A stretch of 64,000 nucleotides of DNA from Halomonas gemina. GTDB lineage: Bacteria > Pseudomonadota > Gammaproteobacteria > Pseudomonadales > Halomonadaceae. The translations under genes were made by a program, and so were the position numbers. How positions within the stretch are numbered: the stretch's first letter is position 1; each line of letters starts with the position of its first letter. Of the stretch, positions 20,163 to 30,532 are shown piece by piece. The DNA lies in the NCBI RefSeq assembly GCF_023554995.1, contig NZ_JAMJPK010000005.1:248001-312000 (forward strand), read 5' to 3'. The notes beneath the pieces are model-generated. The model did not search any database, was not told where the DNA came from, and saw only the letters and a list, made by a program, of their open reading frames with translations.

Positions 20163-21547
20163 GTCATCCCTGGACGCGTGTTGCGCGTCGCTCCCTGGCA
20201 GGGCTTGTGATGGGGGGGCTGATGGTCACCGTCTTGCCCGCCCATGCCCAGGACGAGCCCCTGACCACCCTGCGCGCCGAGCGCGAGGCGGCCGAGGTCC
20301 GCGATGCCGCACGGCTGGCCGAGCTGGTCGAGGATCGCGATGCCCTGCAGGCGGCCCTCGAGGCGGCGCGGGAGCGCCACGAGGAGGCCGAGGAACGCTT
20401 CGCGGCCCTGTCGGAAGCGGAACAGGCTCAGCTGGCGCGTCGCGACGAGCTCGACGAACGCCAGGCCGAGCAGGGTGATGAGCTGACCGCGGTACTGGAC
20501 ACCCTGGCACGTCATAGCGGCGAGCTGCGCGATGCGCTGGCCGAGAGTTGGGTCACGGTGGGTGGCGCCGAGTTGCCGCCGCGCCTCGATGACGCCGAGG
20601 TGCTCCGGCCAGGGCATCTTGAGGCCCTGGGCGATGCACTGATGACGCTGACCGACGAGACCGGCCGGGTGGTCGCCTTCGACGCGCCCGTGGCGAGCGG
20701 CAACGGCGAGATCGCCACCCGCGAGGTGGTGCGCCTGGGCGCCCTGGCGGCCTTCAGCCAAGGCGCGCTCTTGGAGCCTGGCGCCGTGGAGGGCGTGCTC
20801 TCCACGGCGTCGCGCACGCCGGGGGAGGTCAGCGAGCTGCTTGTCGATTTCCAGGCCGGGGAGGGTGACCGCCTGGCACTGGACCCCACCCTTGGCCAGG
20901 TCATCGAGGCCCTGGCCCAGCGGCCCAGCCTGACGGAACGCTTACAGCAGGGGGGCGCCGTGGGCTATGTGGTGGTGGCCCTGGGCGCCATCGGCCTGCT
21001 GGTGGGGCTGCTGCAGTATGCCTACCTGCTCAGGGTGAGCGTGGCGATGCGCCGCCAGTTGCAAGACCTCAGCCGGCTGCGCGGGGATAACCCCCTGGGC
21101 CGGGTGCTGCTGCGCTTCCGGGCGCTCGCCGACGACCCCGTGCCCGAGGCCCTGGAGGCACGCCTCGACGAGGCGGTGCTGGCCGAGTTGCCGCGCCTCG
21201 AACGCGGCCAGCCGCTGGTCAAGCTGCTCGCCGGCGTGGCGCCATTGCTGGGCCTGCTGGGCACGGTCACCGGCATGATCGTCACCTTCCAGGCGATCAC
21301 CGTGTTCGGCACCGGCGACCCGCAGCTGATGGCCGGCGGCATCAGTCAGGCGCTGGTGACCACCGTGCTGGGCCTGATCACCGCGGTGCCGCTGCTGTTC
21401 GCCCATACTGCCCTGGCGGGGCGCAGCCGCCACCTGGCCGGGGTGATGGAGGGCCAGGCCAGTGCGGCTCTCGCCGAGAGTCTCGAGCAGCGCCAGGCCA
21501 CCCCAAGCGCATCCGGGAGCGAACACCGTGCTGCCGCTCTGGCTTGA
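20159..21547 (+). CDS. Large ExbB/TolQ/MotA-type proton channel protein, TtpC-like
   Basis: A 462-residue inner-membrane protein. It has an N-terminal signal/anchor, a periplasmic coiled-coil part (about 30-120), and a C-terminal MotA/TolQ/ExbB domain with a transmembrane helix at about 265-285 and two more in LLAGVAPLLGLLGTVTGM and ALVTTVLGLITAVPLLF. That layout matches TtpC of the Vibrio TonB2 system, which adds to the ExbB2-ExbD2 channel. It is overlapped by its neighbours on both sides. Confidence 0.88.
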   Translation: MSHPWTRVARRSLAGLVMGGLMVTVLPAHAQDEPLTTLRAEREAAEVRDAARLAELVEDRDALQAALEAARERHEEAEERFAALSEAEQAQLARRDELDERQAEQGDELTAVLDTLARHSGELRDALAESWVTVGGAELPPRLDDAEVLRPGHLEALGDALMTLTDETGRVVAFDAPVASGNGEIATREVVRLGALAAFSQGALLEPGAVEGVLSTASRTPGEVSELLVDFQAGEGDRLALDPTLGQVIEALAQRPSLTERLQQGGAVGYVVVALGAIGLLVGLLQYAYLLRVSVAMRRQLQDLSRLRGDNPLGRVLLRFRALADDPVPEALEARLDEAVLAELPRLERGQPLVKLLAGVAPLLGLLGTVTGMIVTFQAITVFGTGDPQLMAGGISQALVTTVLGLITAVPLLFAHTALAGRSRHLAGVMEGQASAALAESLEQRQATPSASGSEHRAAALA

Positions 21548-22064
21548 GCCCCTGGCACGGCTGGTCGATGCCGGCGGGATCATCCTGGTCGGCATCGCCG
21601 GGGTGGCGGCGTTGCTGTTCAGCCTTGCCCTGGAGCGGGTGCTGTTCTTCCGCCTCACCTATCGCCGCGCCCGTCGTGCCCTCATCGTGCGCTGGGCGTC
21701 CCGCGATGACCACCTCAGCTGGAGCGCCCTGACCCTGCGCGAGGTGTGGACCCGCGAGCTGATCGCCCGGCTGCGGCGCCCGCTGCCCTGGCTGAAGCTG
21801 CTGGTGGGACTCTGTCCGCTGCTCGGCCTGCTGGGTACCGTCACCGGCATGATCGCCGTCTTCGACAGCCTGGCGCTGAGCGATACCGGACAGGCGCGGG
21901 CCATGGCCGACGGCGTGGCGCGGGCCACCCTGCCCACCCTGGCCGGCATGGCCGTGGCGGTGGTGGGGCTGCTGTTCACCAGCCGACTCGAACAGATCAT
22001 CCGGCGCGAGGACCAGCGGTTGCATGACCGCCTGGCCCGCGCCGTGGAGGATTCCCATGCGTAG
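21528..22064 (+). CDS. exbB: ExbB-type biopolymer transport protein
   Basis: A 178-residue proton-channel subunit that works with ExbD to energise TonB. Three hydrophobic segments are visible: about 15-35, and the pair KLLVGLCPLLGLLGTVTGM and ATLPTLAGMAVAVVGLLF. The GTG at 21528, inside the end of the upstream gene and preceded by GGGAG, gives the usual short ExbB2 form. The 3' end overlaps exbD by eight bases. Confidence 0.9.
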   Translation: MLPLWLEPLARLVDAGGIILVGIAGVAALLFSLALERVLFFRLTYRRARRALIVRWASRDDHLSWSALTLREVWTRELIARLRRPLPWLKLLVGLCPLLGLLGTVTGMIAVFDSLALSDTGQARAMADGVARATLPTLAGMAVAVVGLLFTSRLEQIIRREDQRLHDRLARAVEDSHA

Positions 22065-22467
22065 ACGCCGCAGCCTGGCCGCCGAGGGAGGCGATACCGG
22101 CGAGATCAACCTGACCCCGATGCTGGACGTGGTCTTCATCATGCTGATCTTCTTCATCGTCACCACCAGCTTCATCAAGGAGAGCGGTGTGGAGATCGAG
22201 CGGCCCGAGTCCAGTGCCGCCAGCCCCCAGCCCGATGCCCAGCTGATGGTGGCGATCACCCCGGAGGGGGCCGTGTGGGTGGATGGCGAACCGGTGGACG
22301 CCCACCGCGTCGGCGAGGCGGTCGCCGCACTGGTCAGCGGCGATGGCGGGGTGGTGATCCAGGCCGATCGCGAGGCCACCACCGGCCTGCTGATCGAGGT
22401 CATGGACCGCATTCGCGAGGCCGGCGTGGAGCAGGTCGCGGTGGCCGCGACCCGGGGCGCGCCATGA
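22057..22467 (+). CDS. exbD: ExbD-type biopolymer transport protein
   Basis: A 136-residue partner of ExbB. A short cytoplasmic start leads to EINLTPMLDVVFIMLIFFIV, which carries the essential channel aspartate within the single transmembrane helix; a periplasmic domain follows (QADREATTGLLIEVMDRIREAG). It overlaps both exbB and tonB, consistent with fixed-ratio synthesis of the complex. Confidence 0.94.
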   Translation: MRRRRSLAAEGGDTGEINLTPMLDVVFIMLIFFIVTTSFIKESGVEIERPESSAASPQPDAQLMVAITPEGAVWVDGEPVDAHRVGEAVAALVSGDGGVVIQADREATTGLLIEVMDRIREAGVEQVAVAATRGAP

Positions 22468-23225
22468 CCCGGGTGCCCGTCGCGGCGCTGGCTGGCGTGA
22501 CCCTGGCGCTGCTGCTGTTCTGGCTGCTGGCGCTGCTGGTATCGCCGCCCGAGCCGGAGATCGAGGTGCTGGAGATGAGCATGCCGCTGACCAGCGTCGA
22601 GGCGCCCGAGGCCGAGCCGGAACCCGAGGCGGCCGAGCCGGTGGCCGAGGTCGCCCCGCCGGCGCCGGTGACGCCCCCGCCGATGCCGGAACCCGCGCCG
22701 ATCGCGCAGAATCGTATGGCGCTGCCCGAGCCGGAACTGCCGCCGGAAGCGGCCGAGCCGCTGGAACTCGACACCACACTGCCGGAGCTCAGCGAGGTCC
22801 AGCCGGAGCCGCAACCCGAGCCGGAGCCGCAACCCGAGCCTCGATCCGAGCCGCAGCGTGAGCCGGCGCCGTCACCCGAGCCGGTGGCCGAATCGTCGAC
22901 GGAGCCGGCCGAGTCCTCCCGCCAGGCAGCCAGCGCCAAGCCGGCCAGCAGCGAGCCGGTGGACGTGGGCCGGGTCGCGCCGACCGAGCGGGTGCCGCCC
23001 GACTACCCGGCGCGGGCCCAGCGTCGTGGCCTGGAGGGGCACGTGGAGCTGGCGTTCGTGATCCGAGCCGACGGTCGAGTCGACCCTGCGAGCATCCGCG
23101 TGCTCTCCGCCCGGCCGCGCAACGTCTTCGACGATGCCGCCCGCCAGGCGGTCGCCCAGTGGCGCTTCGAACCGGCCGACGGCCTGCGTCGCGCCCGGCA
23201 ACGCCTGGAATTCCAGCTGAGATAG
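22464..23225 (+). CDS. tonB: TonB-type energy transducer
   Basis: Transfers proton-motive energy to outer-membrane receptors. The 253-residue protein has an N-terminal membrane anchor (about 5-27), a long Pro/Glu-rich periplasm-spanning region (about 30-165), and a C-terminal TonB domain with PPDYPARAQRRGLEGHVELAF and AVAQWRFEPA. The start overlaps the exbD stop (ATGA). Iron-siderophore transport is the likely task given the operon and upstream Fur-like box. Confidence 0.93.
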   Translation: MTRVPVAALAGVTLALLLFWLLALLVSPPEPEIEVLEMSMPLTSVEAPEAEPEPEAAEPVAEVAPPAPVTPPPMPEPAPIAQNRMALPEPELPPEAAEPLELDTTLPELSEVQPEPQPEPEPQPEPRSEPQREPAPSPEPVAESSTEPAESSRQAASAKPASSEPVDVGRVAPTERVPPDYPARAQRRGLEGHVELAFVIRADGRVDPASIRVLSARPRNVFDDAARQAVAQWRFEPADGLRRARQRLEFQLR

Positions 23226-23243
23226 CCTGCCAAAGGAGCTCCC

Positions 23244-24338
23244 ATGTCGCGCCTTCGTCGCCTTTCCCTGGTCATCGCCGGCTGGCTGCTGGGGGCTCCC
23301 GTGGCCCTGGCGGCGCCGGCAATGCCGGGATCCTTTATCGACGACCTGGAGCGCCTGCAGCAGCGCCTCGAGGCCGGCGAGATCGAGGCAGTGAGCGAGC
23401 GGGCGGCTTCCCAGGCCGAGCGCCTGGCCGGCGGCAACGCCGCCGACCGCTGGGCCCGGGCCCTCTACCTGCAGCTGGCCGCCGGGGCCGCGGCACGCGC
23501 CGACGATCCGGCGACGGCCGCCGACCATCTTCTCGCCGCCCGCGAGATTCGTGGCGTGGAGTCGGCGCAGCAGGATCGTTGGCAGCGCGACGAGGCACGG
23601 CTTCGCCTGGCGGCGGGGGAAGCCGCCGAGGGTGCCAGGCTGCTGGCCGACTGGATCACGCGCCATGACGGCGAACCGCGGGATCGCTGGCGACTGGTGC
23701 GGGCGCTGGCCGAGCTGGAACGATGGGATAATGCCGCCGACTGGGCGGAGCGCGCCCTGGCCGTCACCCCCTCGCCCAGCGAGCCCCAGCGCGGCCTGGC
23801 CATCACGGTGTTCAGGCGCGCCGGCCTCGATGCCGAGGCCCTCGCGTTGCTGGCCGACGGCCTGGGCGAGAGTTCCGACGCCGAGCGCTGGCGTCAGGCC
23901 GCGGCCCTGGCCCGACGGCTCGGCGATGCCGGCCAGGCGGCGGCCATCTGGGAGGCCGGCTGGCGGCGCGGGGTGCTCGCCGGCAGCGAGGACCTGCATC
24001 GCCTGATCGAGCTGCACCTGGCCGGTGGCACCCCGGCGCGGGCGGCCGAGTTCCTGGCCGAGGCGCTGGAGGAGGGCGAGCTGGAAGATAGCGAGGCGCA
24101 CCGGCGCCTGCTGGCCCAGGCCTGGGAGGCGGCGCGCGACCGCGAGCGTGCCCTGGCTGCCTGGGAGGCCCTGGCCAGGCGCAGCGACGCCGGCGAGGAC
24201 TGGCTAAGGCTCGGCCAGCTGGCCCACACCTGGGGCCGTCAGGCCCTGGCCGAGCGCGCCCTGGGCCGGGCCCAGGCGCTTGGCCAGGGCGACGCCGAGC
24301 GCTGGCTCGAGGCCATGGCCACGACGGCCGCCCCCTAG
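23244..24338 (+). CDS. TPR-like periplasmic protein of the TonB2 operon
   Basis: A 364-residue exported protein. The signal peptide ends near PVALAAPA; the rest is Ala/Glu/Arg-rich helical hairpins resembling tetratricopeptide repeats (for example RWRQAAALARRLGDAGQAAAIWEAG in pieces). A TPR gene commonly closes TtpC/TonB2 operons. Its exact role is unknown; a scaffold within the energising complex is inferred. It is 18 bases after tonB. Confidence 0.8.
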   Translation: MSRLRRLSLVIAGWLLGAPVALAAPAMPGSFIDDLERLQQRLEAGEIEAVSERAASQAERLAGGNAADRWARALYLQLAAGAAARADDPATAADHLLAAREIRGVESAQQDRWQRDEARLRLAAGEAAEGARLLADWITRHDGEPRDRWRLVRALAELERWDNAADWAERALAVTPSPSEPQRGLAITVFRRAGLDAEALALLADGLGESSDAERWRQAAALARRLGDAGQAAAIWEAGWRRGVLAGSEDLHRLIELHLAGGTPARAAEFLAEALEEGELEDSEAHRRLLAQAWEAARDRERALAAWEALARRSDAGEDWLRLGQLAHTWGRQALAERALGRAQALGQGDAERWLEAMATTAAP

Positions 24339-24366
24339 GTCATCGACAGCAGGGTGGGGCGACTGC

Positions 24367-25194
24367 CTACGATGTCAGCTCCGTCCAGACCGGCGCATGG
24401 TCGGAGGGCTTCTCCATGCCGCGCAATTCGTAGTCGATACCGGCATCCGCCACCTTGTCGGCCAGCGGCGCGCTGACCAGGATATGGTCGATGCGCAGGC
24501 CGCGCCGGGGCTCCCGCTCGAAGCCGCGGGAGCGATAGTCGAACCAGCTGAAGCGGTCGTCTGACGTCGGGTAGCGAAGGCGGTAGCTATCGGTGAGCCC
24601 CCAGGCCTTGATGCCGGCGAGCCACTCGCGCTCCACCGGCTGGAAGCTGGTCTTGCCCTCGCGCAGCCAGCGCTTGCGGTTGGCCTCGCCGATGCCGATG
24701 TCGCTGTCCTCGGGTGAGATGTTGAAGTCGCCCATCACCGCCAGGCGCTCGTCGGGGCGGTGCTGCGTCTCCAACAGGCGCTGAAGCTGGGCATAGAAGG
24801 CGCGCTTGTAGGGAAACTTCAGGGGGTGCTCGACATTCTCGCCCTGGGGGAAGTAGCCGTTGTACACCGTGATGGGGGCGCCGTCTCCCGGGAGCAGCCG
24901 CGCCCCGATCATGCGCCGCTGGGCCTGTTCGCCGTCATCGGGGAAGCCGTAGTAGACCGCTTCCGGTTCGCCGCACTGGGCTGTGTCGACCATCAGTGCC
25001 ACGCCATAGTGGCCCTTCTGGCCGTGGTAGAAGACGCGATAGCCAAGCGCTTGCACCGCCGCCACGGGGAACTCGCTGTCCTGAACCTTGGTTTCCTGCA
25101 GGCCGATCACCGCCGGGCGATGCGCCTCGACCAGGGCGGCGAGCTGGTGCAGGCGGGCGCGGATGCCGTTGATGTTGAAGGAGACCAGCCGCAT
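24367..25194 (-). CDS. xthA: Exodeoxyribonuclease III
   Basis: AP endonuclease and 3' repair exonuclease of base excision repair. The 275-residue protein has catalytic Glu34 in [10 protein letters not shown], the [14 protein letters not shown] segment with Asp and Asn, and a C-terminal [10 protein letters not shown] with the catalytic His. Length matches ExoIII. It reads toward the TonB2 operon and follows a small basic gene by two bases, so both are likely on one message. Confidence 0.95.
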   Translation of the reverse strand: MRLVSFNINGIRARLHQLAALVEAHRPAVIGLQETKVQDSEFPVAAVQALGYRVFYHGQKGHYGVALMVDTAQCGEPEAVYYGFPDDGEQAQRRMIGARLLPGDGAPITVYNGYFPQGENVEHPLKFPYKRAFYAQLQRLLETQHRPDERLAVMGDFNISPEDSDIGIGEANRKRWLREGKTSFQPVEREWLAGIKAWGLTDSYRLRYPTSDDRFSWFDYRSRGFEREPRRGLRIDHILVSAPLADKVADAGIDYELRGMEKPSDHAPVWTELTS

Positions 25195-25196
25195 CC

Positions 25197-25448
25197 TCAG
25201 TCGTCCTTCCGTTCAGGGGTGTCGTCGCCGGCGCGCTCGGGGTGGATGGCGATCGGCTGTCCCTGCTCCTGGCGGGCCATCCTGCGGGCCGCCTGCAGCT
25301 TGCGCTGCTGGCGCTTCTTCTGGGTGAAGCGGGTCGTCGAGGTGACCTGGTCGGGATTCTCGTGGCGCCACTTCTTGAAATCCTTGCGCTTGCCGGTGCG
25401 GATCTGCACCTTGTCGGCGAGCGAGCGGGTCTTCTTTCGGCGTGTCAT
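25197..25448 (-). CDS. Small basic conserved-looking protein upstream of xthA
   Basis: An 83-residue, very Lys/Arg-rich protein, [20 protein letters not shown] at the start, with [15 protein letters not shown] in the middle and an acidic tail. The ATG at 25448 follows AAGGAGTTG. No membrane segment or known motif is seen; the composition suggests nucleic-acid or ribosome contact. Two bases separate it from xthA. I do not recognise the family. Confidence 0.7.
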   Translation of the reverse strand: MTRRKKTRSLADKVQIRTGKRKDFKKWRHENPDQVTSTTRFTQKKRQQRKLQAARRMARQEQGQPIAIHPERAGDDTPERKDD

Positions 25449-25616
25449 GATGCAACTCCTTGCATGAATGGGCGCCATTCTACCAGTCGCGGCGGCTCAG
25501 CCGACAGCGGCGAGCCGCGGCAGGCGTCCGGGGCGCGCCCTCGTCGCCGGAGACTGGTACAATGCCGGTTTGCGTCATGCACCCCATCCACCGATACGGA
25601 CAAGACAGCAAAGCCT

Positions 25617-26891
<1,275 letters not shown>

Positions 26892-26897
26892 CGGCCC

Positions 26898-29039
26898 ATG
26901 CTTGAGGAGGCGCTGAAGGCCGAGATCCAGGAGGCCTATAGACGGGTACTGGAGGGCCTCGAGCTCACGCCGCGCTACGGCCAGCGGCTGATGATCGCCG
27001 AGATCGCCCGCACCCTGGCGGGCATCGAGGCCGACGAGGCCGGCAAGCGCGTTAGCGACGAGCACGTCTGCGTGCTCGAGGCTGGCACCGGGACGGGCAA
27101 GACCCTGGCCTACCTGCTGGCCGCGCTGCCGGTGGCGAAGGCCCGCGGCAAGCGGCTGGTCATCGCCACCGCCACCGTGGCGCTGCAGGAGCAGGTGCTC
27201 CATCAGGACCTGCCGGCGCTCAAGGCCCACAGCGGGCTCGACTTCGACTATGCCCTGGCCAAGGGGCGCGGACGCTATGTCTGCGTGGCGCGCCTCGACC
27301 AGGCGCTGGACGGCGGGGAGGAGAACGCCACCCTGTCGCTCTTCGAGCAGTCCCTGGCCAGCGGCGGCGACGACTTCCAGGCGTTGGCCAAGGAGCTGGG
27401 CGAGGCCTACGGCAACGGCCGCTGGGAGGGCGACCGCGACAGCTGGCCCGAGGCCATCGAGGACAGCCACTGGCGCCGCCTCACCGTGGACCACCGCCAG
27501 TGCACCAACCGCCGCTGCGGCCACTTCGGAGCCTGCGCCTTCTTCCGTGCGCGCCGCCATCTCGAGAGTGCCGATGTCATCGTCGCCAACCACGACCTGG
27601 TGCTGGCCGACCTGGCGCTGGGGGGCGGGGTGGTACTGCCCGCCCCGGGCGACTGCATCCACGTCTTCGACGAGGGACATCACCTGCCCGACAAGGCCCT
27701 CCAGCACTTCACCTACCGCTTCGCCGTGGGCGGGGCACTGCGCTGGCTGAAGACCCTGAAGAGCTCGCTCACCGAGCTCAATCAGGCGCTGGCCGTCCAG
27801 CCGACCCTGGCACGGCTGCTGGCGGGCCTCCCGGAGGCGATCAACGCCCTGGAACCCCGGCTCGGCGAGGCCTTCGCCCTCGGCCACCAGCTGGCCGGTC
27901 GCCCCCAGGGGCTGGCCGACGGCGAGGAGAGCCGGCACCACCGCCTGGAGATGGGGCGAGCCCCCGAGGCGCTGCGCGAGCAGGCCGGGGGGCTGGTGGT
28001 GCTCTTCGCCGAGCTCTCCCGGACCCTGGAGGGCATGGCCGATATCCTGCGCGAGAGTCTCGACCCCGACAAGCACACCGGCCTGCCGCGGGAACAGGCC
28101 GAGGCCTGGCTGCCGCTGGTGGCGCTGCTCCATGGGCGAGCCCTGGAGGCCCATGTCCTGTGGCTGGCCTTCGCCGAGGCAGACCCCGAGGGCGAGCCAC
28201 CCCGTGCGCGCTGGCTGACCCTGGAGCGCTTCCATGGCGAGCCCGAGCTGACCTTCTCGGCCAGCCCCGTCTCGGCGGCCCATACCCTGGCGAAGAGCCT
28301 ATGGGGAAGCACCTTCGGCGCCGTGGTGACCTCGGCGACGCTCACTGCCCTGGGGCGCTTCGAGCGGCTGCAGGAGCGTGCCGGGCTGGCCAACCGCTAT
28401 CGCTACCAGCGCCTCCCCAGCCCCTTCGACTACTCCCGGGCGGTGCTCAGCGTGCCCCGGGAGGCGGTCGACCCCGCCGACCGCGAGGGGCACGAGCGGG
28501 CCATCGTCGACTTCGTGGAAGGGCTCGGCGACCGGGAGGCGGTGCTGATGCTCTTTTCTTCACGGGCCCAGCTGCGCGGCGTCGAGAAGGCGCTGTCGAC
28601 GGCGCGCCGCGAGCGGGTGCTGGCTCAGGACCGGTTGCCCAAGCGCGAGCTGATCACCCGCCACCGGGCGCGGGTGGACGCGGGGGAGGGCAGCATCATC
28701 TTCGGCCTGGCGAGCTTCGCCGAGGGGATCGACCTGCCCGGTGACTACCTCACCCATGTGGTGATCACCCGGCTGCCCTTCTCGGTGCCGGACGATCCGG
28801 TGGGGGCGACGCTGGCCGAGTGGATCGAGAGCCGCGGCGGCAATGCCTTCATGCGCATTAGCGTGCCGGACGCCTCGATCAAGCTGGTCCAGGCCTGTGG
28901 CCGGCTGATCCGCAAGGAGGCCGACAGCGGGCGCATCACCCTGCTCGATCGCCGGGTGCTGACCCGCCGCTACGGCCGGGCACTGCTCGATGCCCTGCCC
29001 CCCTTCGTGCGCGAGATCGACGGCGTGCGTGAGGTCTGA
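26898..29039 (+). CDS. dinG: ATP-dependent DNA helicase DinG
   Basis: Damage-inducible 5'-3' helicase of the XPD/Rad3 family, which clears R-loops and roadblocks. The 713-residue protein has Walker A EAGTGTGKTLAYLLA, a four-cysteine iron-sulfur site (Cys in RYVCVARL, CTNRRCGHFGACAFF), the Walker B variant FDEGHHLPD, and the C-terminal VQACGRLIRKEADSG and ITLLDRRVLTRRYG. No LexA box was recognised in the six bases before it, so it depends on upstream promoters. Confidence 0.94.
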   Translation: MLEEALKAEIQEAYRRVLEGLELTPRYGQRLMIAEIARTLAGIEADEAGKRVSDEHVCVLEAGTGTGKTLAYLLAALPVAKARGKRLVIATATVALQEQVLHQDLPALKAHSGLDFDYALAKGRGRYVCVARLDQALDGGEENATLSLFEQSLASGGDDFQALAKELGEAYGNGRWEGDRDSWPEAIEDSHWRRLTVDHRQCTNRRCGHFGACAFFRARRHLESADVIVANHDLVLADLALGGGVVLPAPGDCIHVFDEGHHLPDKALQHFTYRFAVGGALRWLKTLKSSLTELNQALAVQPTLARLLAGLPEAINALEPRLGEAFALGHQLAGRPQGLADGEESRHHRLEMGRAPEALREQAGGLVVLFAELSRTLEGMADILRESLDPDKHTGLPREQAEAWLPLVALLHGRALEAHVLWLAFAEADPEGEPPRARWLTLERFHGEPELTFSASPVSAAHTLAKSLWGSTFGAVVTSATLTALGRFERLQERAGLANRYRYQRLPSPFDYSRAVLSVPREAVDPADREGHERAIVDFVEGLGDREAVLMLFSSRAQLRGVEKALSTARRERVLAQDRLPKRELITRHRARVDAGEGSIIFGLASFAEGIDLPGDYLTHVVITRLPFSVPDDPVGATLAEWIESRGGNAFMRISVPDASIKLVQACGRLIRKEADSGRITLLDRRVLTRRYGRALLDALPPFVREIDGVREV

Positions 29040-29100
29040 GCGGCAGGGTCAGGGGTGAAGGGGAGAAGGCCGCGTCCAGAGGCGGTGTCGCTCCCAACGA

Positions 29101-29126
29101 ATGGGCCCGCCTGACGGCGGGCCCAT
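29101..29126. terminator. Hairpin between convergent dinG and aroF
   Basis: ATGGGCCCGCC and GGCGGGCCCAT form a perfect 11-bp stem with loop TGAC. It is placed to end transcription from both sides; T-runs are lacking. Confidence 0.6.
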
Positions 29127-29149
29127 GCTCATGCGGATCGCGACAGGGG

Positions 29150-30229
29150 TCAGGCGGCCTGGCATCGCTCGGCCAGGACCGGCGTGAGCTTCTCGTTCAT
29201 GCGCTTGAAGGCCTCGACGGTGGTGTCCCAGTCGATGCAGGCGTCGGTGATCGATACGCCGTACTCCAGCTGGCTGGGGTCATCGGTCATCTTCTGGTTG
29301 CCCCAGCCGATATTGGATTCGACCATCAGGCCGATGATCGAGCGATTGCCCTCGAGAATCTGATTGGTGACGTTCTCCAGCACCAGCGGCTGCAGGGCCG
29401 CATCCTTGTTGGAGTTGGCGTGGGAGCAGTCGATCATGATGTTGGGCTTGATCCCGGCCTTCTTGAGCTCCTGCTCGGCCATCGCCACGCTGACGCTGTC
29501 GTAGTTGGGCTTGCCGTTGCCGCCGCGCAGCACCACATGGCCGTAGGCGTTGCCGCGGGTGCGGATGATCGCCACCTGGCCGGCCTGGTCGATGCCCAGG
29601 AAGTTGTGCGGGTGAGAGACCGACTTCAGGGCATTGACCGCGACGTCGAGGCTGCCATCGGTGCCGTTCTTGAAGCCTACCGGGCAGGAGAGCCCAGAGG
29701 ACATCTCGCGGTGGGTCTGGGACTCGGTGGTGCGGGCACCGATCGCCGACCAGCTGATGCAGTCTTGCAGGTACTGGGGCGAGATCGGGTCCAGCGCTTC
29801 GGTGGCCAGTGGCAGGCCCATCTCGGCGAGCTCGACCAGCAGCCTGCGGGCGATGTGCAGGCCCTCCTCGATCTCGAAGGAGCCATTGAGGTGGGGGTCG
29901 TTGATCAGGCCCTTCCAGCCCACCGTGGTGCGGGGCTTCTCGAAGTAGACGCGCATCACAATGTAGAGGCTGTCCTTGACCTCGTCGCTTAGCCGGCGCA
30001 GGCGGCGGGCGTAGTCCAAGGCGGCATCCACGTCATGGATGGAGCAGGGCCCCACCACCATCAGCAGGCGGGGGTCGCGGCCGTCGAGGATGGCCTGGAT
30101 CGTCTCGCGGCTCTCGATCACCGTGTGCTCGGCGGCCTCGGTGAGGGGAATCTCCCGCTTCAGGGCCTCGGGGGTGATCAGGACGTCCTGGGCGAGAACG
30201 TTGAGGTTGTTGACCTGCTGCTCTGACAT
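29150..30229 (-). CDS. aroF: 3-deoxy-7-phosphoheptulonate synthase, class I, AroF-type
   Basis: First enzyme of the shikimate pathway, joining phosphoenolpyruvate and erythrose 4-phosphate. The 359-residue protein has VVGPCSIHDVDAALDYARR, MRVYFEKPRTTVGWKGLIND, SAIGARTTESQTHREMSSG, CPVGFKNGTDGS and GVSITDACIDW. LATEALDPISPQYL and GIDQAGQVAI are closer to E. coli AroF (tyrosine-sensitive) than AroG or AroH; feedback type is inferred. The ATG at 30229 gives MSEQQVNN; a much longer open frame upstream looks non-coding. Confidence 0.93.
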   Translation of the reverse strand: MSEQQVNNLNVLAQDVLITPEALKREIPLTEAAEHTVIESRETIQAILDGRDPRLLMVVGPCSIHDVDAALDYARRLRRLSDEVKDSLYIVMRVYFEKPRTTVGWKGLINDPHLNGSFEIEEGLHIARRLLVELAEMGLPLATEALDPISPQYLQDCISWSAIGARTTESQTHREMSSGLSCPVGFKNGTDGSLDVAVNALKSVSHPHNFLGIDQAGQVAIIRTRGNAYGHVVLRGGNGKPNYDSVSVAMAEQELKKAGIKPNIMIDCSHANSNKDAALQPLVLENVTNQILEGNRSIIGLMVESNIGWGNQKMTDDPSQLEYGVSITDACIDWDTTVEAFKRMNEKLTPVLAERCQAA

Positions 30230-30393
30230 TGTGCTTCCTGTGTCGTGTCTGCGCTGATGGCGATGTCCAGTGGCATCTACTATCGCGCGCGGGGCCGGCA
30301 AATTCAATCGCCGCGGGAACCCGCCGGGCCGCGGCCGGTCCCATCGCCGGCACCGGGTCAAGGCAACCGGCTTGATGGACGTTCAAGAAACAG

Positions 30394-30421
30394 GAACACT
30401 TGTACCTCTCGCGATTCATGA
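30394..30421 (+). promoter_or_regulatory. Possible sigma-E promoter of rpoE
   Basis: GAACAC, 16 bases, then TCATGA resembles the sigma-E pattern GAACTT-N16/17-TCTGA. It would leave a leader of about 105 nt before rpoE, consistent with the autoregulation known for AlgU/RpoE. Confidence 0.35.
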
Positions 30422-30532
30422 CCCTGACCATTCCGCGGCTCCAAGGCCCAGGTTGACACTATGCTAGCAACGCCAGAACGTTCGCGACCCGCCGGGTCGC
30501 CACTCGCGCCGCTCTGTTCGGGGAGGGCCTGA

